Origin: an uncultured Oscillospiraceae bacterium
GTDB taxonomy: Bacteria > Bacillota > Clostridia > Oscillospirales > Acutalibacteraceae
DNA length: 22,559 nucleotides
Assembly (NCBI GenBank): GCA_958366985.1
Contig: CATXDC010000024.1
Location: 1 to 22,559, forward strand
Direction: 5' to 3'
Of the stretch, positions 16,264-22,559 are shown one piece after another. How positions within the stretch are numbered: the stretch's first letter is position 1; every line of letters begins with the position of its first letter. The position numbers were made by a program, and so were the translations under genes. The notes beneath the pieces are model-generated. The model made no database searches and had not been told where the DNA came from. It worked only from the letters and a program-made list of their open reading frames with translations.

Positions 16264-16980
16264 ATGAAAAAAATATATTCAGCTATGGTTTCAGCGGCAA
16301 TCGCAATGACAATGACCGCCTGCGGAACGATCAGTCCGCCAATACAGAATGCAGCAGAAACTACCGCAACAACGCCGATAACAGCCGAGTCCGTATTGGA
16401 TTCGGCTGTCTCTTCGGAGGTCGAAAGTACCGTCAACAATGAACAGGTAAAGTCCGATACCTTTATCGCTGAGTTTTTCGATTCAAATATCAGCTTTGCA
16501 GATACAAGCGAATTGGTTACTGAGTCGATGAAAGTCTGTGCCTTTGAGAACGAAACCGATAATTTCAATGGAGTGAATAAGGTCACTTTAAAAGGTAAAA
16601 ACGGCGGCGGTATGTTGAATGTGATGTGTATAGATCTGTCTCAGTCACAGCTTGATTACGACATGGAATATATCCTTGAAAACTTCGGGGATTACTATTT
16701 TGGACAAACCTCCGCACAGATGAGCGGTATCACTGAGGACGATTTTGTGTCAAATTATCGTATGACAACAAATGTATATTCAAAAGGAAAATATCAGCAG
16801 TACGGCTCTGTTCAGAAGTCTGACGGTATGGCGACGCAGTTTGGGTACACGGAAACCTATGCTGTGCTTTCTGAGAACAAGCTGACAGTAGTATCAGGAG
16901 CATATCTTGGTACGGATATGATGGAAAGGCAGAGCTTTTCGCAGCTTATGGGTAAGCTTGCGGAAAATGTCAAGTATTAA
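16264..16980 (+). CDS. Putative lipoprotein of the transfer operon
   Basis: A 238-residue protein with a signal peptide and lipobox MTAC (lipidated Cys20). A Thr/Ser/Ala-rich linker (about 21-60) is followed by a globular domain of about 175 residues (FIAEFFDSNISFADTSELV, then GGGMLNVMCIDLSQSQLDY) that I do not assign to a family. The ATG at 16264 has AAAAAGGAGA 9-10 nt upstream; the TTG at 16258 is less well placed. It lies 16 nt after the pilin-like gene and 14 nt before the primase-like gene. It probably resides on the outer face of the membrane; a role in mating-channel assembly or surface exclusion is only inference. Confidence 0.75.
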   Translation: MKKIYSAMVSAAIAMTMTACGTISPPIQNAAETTATTPITAESVLDSAVSSEVESTVNNEQVKSDTFIAEFFDSNISFADTSELVTESMKVCAFENETDNFNGVNKVTLKGKNGGGMLNVMCIDLSQSQLDYDMEYILENFGDYYFGQTSAQMSGITEDDFVSNYRMTTNVYSKGKYQQYGSVQKSDGMATQFGYTETYAVLSENKLTVVSGAYLGTDMMERQSFSQLMGKLAENVKY

Positions 16981-16994
16981 AGGTTGGTGTAGTT

Positions 16995-18407
16995 ATGCCA
17001 TATATCCCATTTACAGAAGAACAAAAAGTAATGGCAAACTCCGTAGATTTAGCGGAGTTTTTGCGTATGCGGGGCGAAAAACTGGAACGTGTCGGCAGAG
17101 AGCATAAACTCATTTACTACGACGGTTCGGGCAAGCATGATAGCATCACAATGTCGGGTTCAAGGTGGTTTGACCATAAAAATCAGGTGGGCGGCGGAGC
17201 AATAAAATTCATGCAGGAATTCTATGATATGGACTTTCAGACGGCGGTACAGGAACTGCTCGGTCAGACTATCACTCCGCTGTCCCACAGTCCGCCGAAA
17301 GCTATTGCAAAGGAAGAAAAGAAAGAGTTCAGACTTCCCGAGGCAAACGCAAATATGCATAGAGTTTATGCCTACCTCATAAAACAGCGGTTTATTGATC
17401 CAAACATTATCTCGCATTTTGCAAAACAGCACACGCTTTACGAGGACAAGGAACACCACAATGCGGTGTTCGTAGGCGTTGATGAAAACGGAGTTCCACG
17501 TCAGGCTCACAAGCGTTCAACTAATTCTTTTGGGAATGCATTCCGCATAACCTGCGAGGGTTCGGATACTCGGTACAGCTTTTCTCACTTTGGCAAGTCG
17601 GAAAAGCTGTTTGTGTTTGAGGCTCCCATCGATATGATGAGTTTTCTAACGCTGTACCCGAAAGGCTGGCAGAAACACAGCTACATCGCAATGAACGGAG
17701 TCTATGAAAATGCCGTTTTAACGGCTTTAAAGAATCATTCTAACCTCCGTGAAATTGTGCTTTGTGTAGATAACGATGAGGGAGGAATCGAGGCGGTGGA
17801 CAGGCTTAGAGATATTCTTCATGAGAACGGATACCCAAACGTTAAACGTCTTGCACCTGAGTTTAAGGACTGGAACGAATGTCTGAAATCTCAGAATGGT
17901 GTTGAGCCATTGCCTGCTGTTCCGCATAAAAGGAAAGACGAATATCTGAAAGAAGTAAGCGAACTGGGGTATTTAAAATGCCGTCCCGATAAGCTGACCT
18001 CGCAAATCTATGCAACGTTAAAAAACAGACAATACAAATATCTGGCTGAGTATGCTTTGGCAGGCTCTGCATTTTTTATGCCCAAAACCGAACAAATAAA
18101 CAGCGAATATCAAGCGTTTGAAAGGCTTCAAGGCAAGCTTGGGAGTAGTTACAAGCCTTACACCGACAAGGGCAAAAAGGCGCAAAAACAAAGGAATTTG
18201 CAGGATTGTGTGCATGAGGTTTTGCGTGATCTTAAACAGACAGCCCGTACCCGTGAACAGTCAGTACAGACTGCCAAATTGCTGTATCGGCTTGCGGATA
18301 GTGCTGTCAGATTGTCGGTTGAGAAAGCTTTAAGTGTACCGATTCAGGAGCAGTGCGAGGATATAGATATCATTTCTGAACCCGAACCGTGTATGGAGTT
18401 CGGGTAA
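16995..18407 (+). CDS. DUF3991 / TOPRIM domain protein, primase-like
   Basis: A 470-residue protein. The N-terminal DUF3991-type domain (about 10-90) shows ITMSGSRWFDHKNQVGGGAIKFM, comparable to the CHC2 finger of DnaG primases but without zinc cysteines. The TOPRIM core has FVFEAPIDMMSF (Glu209) and IVLCVDNDEGG (Asp259, Asp261), the metal-binding Glu and DxD. The remaining 170 residues are helical and end with an acidic tail (SEPEPCMEFG). Such proteins in conjugative elements are thought to prime complementary-strand synthesis in the recipient or process DNA. GGTTGGTG before the ATG is a weak ribosome site. A hairpin overlaps the stop codon and precedes the coupling-protein gene. Confidence 0.88.
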   Translation: MPYIPFTEEQKVMANSVDLAEFLRMRGEKLERVGREHKLIYYDGSGKHDSITMSGSRWFDHKNQVGGGAIKFMQEFYDMDFQTAVQELLGQTITPLSHSPPKAIAKEEKKEFRLPEANANMHRVYAYLIKQRFIDPNIISHFAKQHTLYEDKEHHNAVFVGVDENGVPRQAHKRSTNSFGNAFRITCEGSDTRYSFSHFGKSEKLFVFEAPIDMMSFLTLYPKGWQKHSYIAMNGVYENAVLTALKNHSNLREIVLCVDNDEGGIEAVDRLRDILHENGYPNVKRLAPEFKDWNECLKSQNGVEPLPAVPHKRKDEYLKEVSELGYLKCRPDKLTSQIYATLKNRQYKYLAEYALAGSAFFMPKTEQINSEYQAFERLQGKLGSSYKPYTDKGKKAQKQRNLQDCVHEVLRDLKQTARTREQSVQTAKLLYRLADSAVRLSVEKALSVPIQEQCEDIDIISEPEPCMEFG

Positions 18408-18509
18408 TGCGATACCCTCCGCCTCACGGTGCAATACCTTGAAGATAACAAACTAACTCTTCTTTTAAATACAGAAGAAAGCATATTTCTATGGATAGGA
18501 AGTGAAAAT

Positions 18510-20285
18510 TTGAATGAAAAACAAATGATTTTAATAGGCATACTGGTTGTATTTTTTATCGCATTTTTGGTAGTCGTAAATCTGCTTGACAACAAGTCGC
18601 TTAACGGAATAAAGGCAAAAAAAGTCGGCAATGGACAGCACGGAACTGCGAGGTGGGCGACAAAAGCTGAGATAAAGCGTACTTTTATCCCTCTGCCATT
18701 CGAGCCGGAGATATGGAGAAAAGGTCAGAACCTGCCGACTGTTCAAGGTACGGTGGTAGGCTGTCGGACACATGGCAAAAAAACTGTGGCTATTGTAGAT
18801 GGCGGTGATGTTCACACGCTTATGATAGGCGCTGCGGGTGTGGGCAAGACCGCATACTTCTTGTACCCTAACATCGAACTTGCCTGTGCAAGCGGAATGT
18901 CGTTTATCAGTACTGATACAAAGGGAGATGTGGCGCGAAATTATGGTACTATCGCAAGCAAGTATTACGGCTACAATGTTTCCGTGCTTGATCTGCGTAA
19001 CCCTACACGCTCAGACGAAAACAATATCCTGCACCTTGTAAACAAGTATATGGATATTTATCTGTCCGATAAAAACAATCTTTCAGCGAAAGCAAAGGCG
19101 GAAAAGTATGCAAAGATAACGGCAAAAACAATTATCAATATCGGCGGAGGTGACAGCCACAGCTACGGACAAAACGCTTTTTTCTACGATGCAGCTGAGG
19201 GTCTGCTCGCCTCGGTCATACTGCTTTTGGCTGAGTTCGGCGATAAAAACGAAAGGCATATAGTTTCCGTTTTCAAGCTTATTCAGGACTTGCTTGTTAA
19301 GTATCAGCCCGACCCGAAAGCAAAACCTAAAATGTATTTTTCAAAGCTTATGGACAAACTTCCAAGCGAACACAAAGCAAAATGGCTTGCCGGAGCGGCT
19401 CTGAATGCTTCCGATCAGTCAATGCTGTCCGTAATGAGTACGGCATTGTCCCGATTAAACAGCTTTCTCGATACAGAAATGGAACAGCTTTTGTGCTTCG
19501 GAACAGCGGTGGACGCAGAGAAATTCTGCTCCGAAAAGTCTGCTATCTTTATTGTTCTTCCCGAAGAAGATACGAGCAAATATTTTATGGTTTCACTTTT
19601 GATCCAACAGCTATACCGTGAGATATTAGTCATTGCAGATGAAAACGGCGGAAAGCTTAAAAACAGAGTTATGTTTTACTGCGATGAGTTTGGCACATTC
19701 CCAAAAATAGACGGTGCTGAATCTATGTTCTCCGCAGGACGTTCAAGAAAAATATCAATCGTTGCGATAATTCAGTCCTTTGCACAGCTTGAACAGAACT
19801 ACGGAAAACAGGGCATGGAGATAATCACCGACAACACTCAGCTTACCGTGTTCGGAGGTTTTGCGCCAAATTCTCAATCAGCGGAAGTACTGTCAAAAGC
19901 GTTGGGAGAGCAAACTGTATTGTCAGGTTCTGTGTCGTGCGGAAAGGAAAAATCACAGTCACTTCAGATGATAGGCAGACCGCTTATGACTGTGGACGAA
20001 CTCAAATCTATGCCAAAAGGTCAATTTATCGTAATGAAAACAGGAACACACCCGATGATTTCAAAGCTGAAATTGTTCTTTAAATGGGAGATTAAATTTG
20101 AGGAAGAATACTGTCTCCCTGATAAAACAGCAAGGCAGGTTTGTTACAAAAATCGTGATGAATTAATCAGAGATGTGGAGGTTAAATATCCGCAGAAAAA
20201 AGCTGTTGCTGCGGAAATTGAAGTGTCTGTCGATGATGAAGAATTTGATGAATTTCCGATGAGAAAAGCGAAAATTAAAACGTGA
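18510..20285 (+). CDS. virD4: VirD4/TraG-family type IV coupling protein
   Basis: A 591-residue membrane ATPase that would bring the relaxase-DNA complex to the mating channel. One N-terminal membrane helix (about 6-24: ILIGILVVFFIAFLVVV) is visible, though VirD4 proteins commonly have two. Walker A GAAGVGKT is at 107-114 and Walker B MFYCDEFG has Asp392-Glu393. TDTKGDVARNYG and the IQSFAQLEQNYG region are typical of the family. The TTG at 18510 is chosen because TAGGAAGTG lies 5-9 nt upstream; the GTG at 18429 has no ribosome site and the ATG at 18525 is too far from it. The C-terminus is acidic then basic (VDDEEFDEFPMRKAKIKT). An HTH gene follows 15 nt later. Confidence 0.93.
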   Translation: MNEKQMILIGILVVFFIAFLVVVNLLDNKSLNGIKAKKVGNGQHGTARWATKAEIKRTFIPLPFEPEIWRKGQNLPTVQGTVVGCRTHGKKTVAIVDGGDVHTLMIGAAGVGKTAYFLYPNIELACASGMSFISTDTKGDVARNYGTIASKYYGYNVSVLDLRNPTRSDENNILHLVNKYMDIYLSDKNNLSAKAKAEKYAKITAKTIINIGGGDSHSYGQNAFFYDAAEGLLASVILLLAEFGDKNERHIVSVFKLIQDLLVKYQPDPKAKPKMYFSKLMDKLPSEHKAKWLAGAALNASDQSMLSVMSTALSRLNSFLDTEMEQLLCFGTAVDAEKFCSEKSAIFIVLPEEDTSKYFMVSLLIQQLYREILVIADENGGKLKNRVMFYCDEFGTFPKIDGAESMFSAGRSRKISIVAIIQSFAQLEQNYGKQGMEIITDNTQLTVFGGFAPNSQSAEVLSKALGEQTVLSGSVSCGKEKSQSLQMIGRPLMTVDELKSMPKGQFIVMKTGTHPMISKLKLFFKWEIKFEEEYCLPDKTARQVCYKNRDELIRDVEVKYPQKKAVAAEIEVSVDDEEFDEFPMRKAKIKT

Positions 20286-20300
20286 GGAGGCTGATGCAAA

Positions 20301-20591
20301 TTGATATTACCGAGAAGAATTTACGATTTAGGTCTTAGCCACAAGGCTGTGGCTGTGTACTGTTATCTTGCAAACCGTGCGGATATAAACGGGGAATGCT
20401 ATCCATCGGTGCGCAGGATCGCAGAAGATTTGAGCATACACAAAAGTACAGTGTATCGTGCATTTACGGAACTTGAAAACCGTGGATTGTTAGAACGGAT
20501 ACCTCGCTATCATATCCAAGGAGGACGGCGAAGCTCGCTGTACAGAGTAAAGGGCGAGATAACAAAGGCAGGAGGTGGTGCGGATGTTTGA
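20301..20591 (+). CDS. Small helix-turn-helix protein (HTH_36-like)
   Basis: A 96-residue protein. LSHKAVAVYCYLANRAD, then ECYPSVRRIAEDLSIHKSTVYRAFTELENRGLL is a clear winged helix-turn-helix of the HTH_36 type found in replication initiators and small regulators. There is no other domain. It starts at TTG 20301, with GAGGAGG 10 nt upstream; an ATG at 20294 is out of frame and stops soon. It sits between the coupling protein and the TrbL-like gene and overlaps the latter by 8 nt. It is probably a DNA-binding regulator of the transfer operon, or an accessory factor at the origin of transfer. Confidence 0.82.
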   Translation: MILPRRIYDLGLSHKAVAVYCYLANRADINGECYPSVRRIAEDLSIHKSTVYRAFTELENRGLLERIPRYHIQGGRRSSLYRVKGEITKAGGGADV

Positions 20592-21510
20592 TTGGATCTC
20601 AGACGCCATTGACTGGATAGGCGACGGAATATCAAGCCTTTGGGACAATACAATAGGTTCTGCGGTAGATACCATAACAGACGCAATCTGGGATGTAATG
20701 TTTGAGTGGCTGTTCAACCTCATTTACGGCGCAGTTGCCGATCTTTTTGAATTTATCAATGCAAGCATAAGCAGTATTTTCGCTCTGTCGTGGGTGCAGT
20801 CGTTCATAGCATTGTTCCACAGTCTCGCATGGATGCTGTTTGTCTGTGGACTTATCGTGGCGGTGTTTGACACGGCGATAGCCTATGAATCGGGTCAGGC
20901 GAATATCAAAAATACCTGTCTGAACGTGTTGAAAGGGTTCATGGCGGCAAGTCTGGTTACTGTTGTTCCGCAAAGACTTTACTCGTTTTGCGTTAATTTG
21001 CAGGGTACATTTTCAAGCGATTTGCTTGGAAATTTCATATCGGGAACAACAACGACAGTAGCTGATTCGGGGCTGACCGTGATTATGGCACTGGCGATGG
21101 ACGTAAGTCTGTTCAGCCTGTTTTTTATCATACTTTTCGGCTATTGTACAGTGAAAGTTGTGTTTTCAAACATCAAGCGTGGCGGCATCATGCTGTGTCA
21201 GATTGCTGTGGGAAGTCTGTATCTTTTTGGCATTCCGAGAGGTTACACGGACGGTTTTTACAGCTGGTGCAAACAAGTTATTGCCACCTGTCTGACGGCG
21301 TTTTTGCAGACAACTATCCTCTATCTCGGACTGCTGACCTACACTCAGCACGCTCTGCTTGCGGTGGGAATTTGCTTGTCGGCAACGGAAGTTCCGAGGA
21401 TCGCGCAGATGTATGGGCTGGACACTTCCGTAAGAGTCAATATGATGAGTGTTAGTCATACTGTTTCTATGGGGGCTAAGGCGGTGAATATGATCAAGGG
21501 AAAAGCTTGA
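20584..21510 (+). CDS. TrbL/VirB6-like polytopic membrane protein (DUF6045-like)
   Basis: A 308-residue protein. An amphipathic Trp-rich N-terminus (FDWISDAIDWIGDGISSLWD) precedes about six membrane spans: about 75-95, 110-130, 150-165, 175-200, 210-228 and 240-270. The layout and position match the TrbL/VirB6-like component of Clostridial conjugative elements (DUF6045 or a related family), which forms part of the inner-membrane channel. The ATG at 20584 has GGAGG 8 nt upstream; the GTG codons at 20575 and 20578 lie inside that site. It overlaps the HTH gene. The stop codon overlaps the -35 element of the promoter for the next gene. Confidence 0.85.
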   Translation: MFDWISDAIDWIGDGISSLWDNTIGSAVDTITDAIWDVMFEWLFNLIYGAVADLFEFINASISSIFALSWVQSFIALFHSLAWMLFVCGLIVAVFDTAIAYESGQANIKNTCLNVLKGFMAASLVTVVPQRLYSFCVNLQGTFSSDLLGNFISGTTTTVADSGLTVIMALAMDVSLFSLFFIILFGYCTVKVVFSNIKRGGIMLCQIAVGSLYLFGIPRGYTDGFYSWCKQVIATCLTAFLQTTILYLGLLTYTQHALLAVGICLSATEVPRIAQMYGLDTSVRVNMMSVSHTVSMGAKAVNMIKGKA

Positions 21511-21535
21511 TTTTACGTTAAACGTATGATATAAT
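21507..21535 (+). promoter_or_regulatory. Strong sigma-A-type promoter
   Basis: TTGATT (21507-21512), a 17-bp spacer, then TATAAT (21530-21535) preceded by TG (extended -10). The spacer holds the near-palindrome ACGTTAAACGT (21515-21525), a possible operator. The -35 overlaps the stop codon of the TrbL-like gene. It would start transcription near 21542, about 30 nt before the next ATG. Confidence 0.8.
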
Positions 21536-21571
21536 GACATTATTATTTCAAAACAAAAAGTGGTGTACGCT

Positions 21572-22093
21572 ATGTTATTTGTTCAGCAAATTGAAATTGA
21601 ATACAGAAAAAACGTCAGGTATGCAAATTTTGCACAAGCAAGAAATGCCATAAAGTTCTATCCTGTAAGAATCAATCCTGATGAAATAAAACAAAATGTA
21701 TTGTTTCATTCTGCGTTTTTTTATCAGGATACTAACGGGATGCACAATAGAGGTACAAAAAGTCGGCAGTTTACAGAAAGTCAGCTGTATGATGGAAAAT
21801 TCAATCGTTCTCCCTTTGGTAAAAAGATAGGGGTGAAACCGATCGGTGATAATCAGTACGAAGTTCATTTTTATGGAGGATTTGATAAAACTGCTTTTGT
21901 TTTGAGAAAAGATCAATATGGACGGATTGTTTTTAATGAAAGAAACACCTATTATGACACGGGTGAGTGGTACTATCAGTTTTTCGTTTTCAACATTGTC
22001 TGTTGTGAAAAAGATAATTTCAAAGAAAAAATCTTCTTCAATAAGAATCCGGACTATGAATTTAATAGTATGAAATATTTAAGATACTGCTAA
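21572..22093 (+). CDS. Unknown protein with its own promoter and terminator inside the transfer operon
   Basis: A 173-residue soluble protein whose family I do not recognise. It is rich in Phe, Tyr and Asn (IEIEYRKNVRYANF, GVKPIGDNQYEVHFYGGFD, TYYDTGEWYYQFFVFN) with no signal peptide or membrane helix. GC content is lower than in the flanking transfer genes. The ATG at 21572 is my choice; GTG at 21560 and 21563 are alternatives, and no good Shine-Dalgarno is seen for any of them. A strong promoter precedes it and an intrinsic terminator overlaps its stop codon, so it is a self-contained unit between two core transfer genes. It is probably cargo; defence, exclusion or immunity roles are possible but unproven. 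Confidence 0.75.
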   Translation: MLFVQQIEIEYRKNVRYANFAQARNAIKFYPVRINPDEIKQNVLFHSAFFYQDTNGMHNRGTKSRQFTESQLYDGKFNRSPFGKKIGVKPIGDNQYEVHFYGGFDKTAFVLRKDQYGRIVFNERNTYYDTGEWYYQFFVFNIVCCEKDNFKEKIFFNKNPDYEFNSMKYLRYC

Positions 22094-22124
22094 TACAGTC
22101 AAGCTAAAGTTTGGCTGTATTTTT
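22092..22124 (+). terminator. Intrinsic terminator of the inserted gene
   Basis: The stem is ATACAGTCAA (22093-22102) with TTGGCTGTAT (22111-22120), with one T-G pair, an 8-nt loop and T5. It overlaps the stop codon and ends 25 nt before the next start, so the following genes need read-through or antitermination. Confidence 0.8.
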
Positions 22125-22149
22125 ATACCCAAAAGGAGGTTTGATAAAA

Positions 22150-22416
22150 TTGAAAACCTACATCTACCCCGAAAACCTGAGAGCTAACGTCAAGCTGTGG
22201 TTTTGGAACGTTCGGGATTTTATCATAATCTGCGGCGGAATAATTCTGTCGGTTGTGATTCTGGTAAACTTCTGGAACGTCCTGCCCTTTGCTGCGACCG
22301 CCTGCTTTGCGTTTCTCTCACTTCGGGTCGACGAAACTGCAATTATGGACTATATCTTCAATGCTGTGAAGTTTTTTCTGACTTCGCAGCAATTGTATTT
22401 ATGGAGGAAAAGTTAA
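22150..22416 (+). CDS. PrgI/VirB3-like small membrane protein
   Basis: An 88-residue protein. KTYIYPENLRANVKLWFWNVRDF is followed by a hydrophobic double span (about 24-56) and a C-terminal amphipathic helix ending TSQQLYLWRKS. Position directly before VirB4 and this layout match the PrgI/VirB3-like inner-membrane component of Gram-positive type IV secretion. The TTG at 22150 is chosen because AAAAGGAGG ends 10 nt upstream; the TTG at 22141 is too close. Translation is coupled to VirB4 by TAAATG. Confidence 0.83.
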   Translation: MKTYIYPENLRANVKLWFWNVRDFIIICGGIILSVVILVNFWNVLPFAATACFAFLSLRVDETAIMDYIFNAVKFFLTSQQLYLWRKS

Positions 22417-22559
22417 ATGAAGAAAAGCAAAAACAGCGTTCAGGGTCTTATCGGTCTTGAACGCTTTACTAAATACGGCGTAAAAACCGATAAGGCTGAG
22501 ATAGCATTTTTCAGCGTAGAGCCGACCAATATTTCCGTGCTGTCTGCGGCTAACATCGA
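22417..22559 (+). CDS. virB4: VirB4-like conjugation ATPase, N-terminal fragment (3' partial)
   Basis: Only 47 codons are inside the window. The sequence KNSVQGLIGLERFTKYGVKT followed by FFSVEPTNISVLSAANI is the characteristic start of VirB4-type ATPases in Clostridial conjugative elements. The ATG directly follows the previous stop (TAAATG), with ATGGAGGAAAAG as ribosome site. The ATPase motifs lie beyond the window, so the call rests on the N-terminus and the gene order. Confidence 0.8.
   Translation, partial: MKKSKNSVQGLIGLERFTKYGVKTDKAEIAFFSVEPTNISVLSAANI

Noticed and set aside
15999..16586. 195-codon open frame on the - strand
   Set aside because: It is antisense to the pilin-like and lipoprotein genes, which have signal peptides and ribosome sites; no support for a real gene.
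1..22559. CRISPR array, tRNA, rRNA, insertion sequence, integrase or attachment site
   Set aside because: No regularly spaced repeats, tRNA-like CCA structures, transposase motifs or recombinase genes were seen by eye; element ends are probably outside the window.

Overview
The window looks like part of an integrative conjugative element, or a closely related mobile region, from a low-GC Gram-positive anaerobe. A Ruminococcus-like member of the Clostridia is my inference. The grounds are strong AGGAGG-type ribosome binding sites, frequent TTG starts, lipobox lipoproteins, a sortase-type cell-wall anchor, SpaA-type stalk repeats, a SpoVG-family protein, and the gene order VirD4 - small HTH protein - TrbL/VirB6-like - PrgI/VirB3-like - VirB4. 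All convincing genes are on the + strand. No rRNA, tRNA, CRISPR array, transposase, integrase or relaxase was seen, and both ends of the window cut through genes.

Positions 1-5383 hold a surface-protein/toxin module. A very large protein (5' end outside the window) has a repetitive beta-rich N-terminus, calcium-binding TSP3-type repeats, a degenerate VWA domain and an AT-rich C-terminal region with a PD-(D/E)XK nuclease signature. It is followed 13 nt later by a cytoplasmic protein of unknown family, a candidate immunity protein, and then a terminator. Positions 5384-5738 contain no gene but are packed with inverted repeats, several of them terminator-like.

Positions 5739-10722 are an early/accessory operon: DUF4314, an orphan C5-cytosine methyltransferase, a Bro-N/KilA-C type antirepressor, several small conserved proteins, an orphan D12-class adenine methyltransferase, DUF3846 and a SpoVG-family protein. 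The likely job is to protect the element from host restriction and to reprogram regulation on entry. Several of these unrelated proteins end in a similar short acidic, Met-containing tail.

Positions 10827-22559 are the transfer region: a transglutaminase-like lipoprotein, a wall-anchored NlpC/P60-SpaA protein, a DUF3852 pilin-like protein, a second lipoprotein, a DUF3991/TOPRIM primase-like protein, the VirD4 coupling ATPase, an HTH protein, a TrbL/VirB6-like membrane protein, a PrgI/VirB3-like protein and the start of VirB4. A lower-GC gene of unknown function, with its own strong promoter and terminator, sits between the TrbL-like and PrgI-like genes. Hairpins, four of them terminator-like, repeatedly lie 13-31 nt upstream of start codons with no room for a promoter after them. 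This suggests that operon expression depends on attenuation or antitermination.
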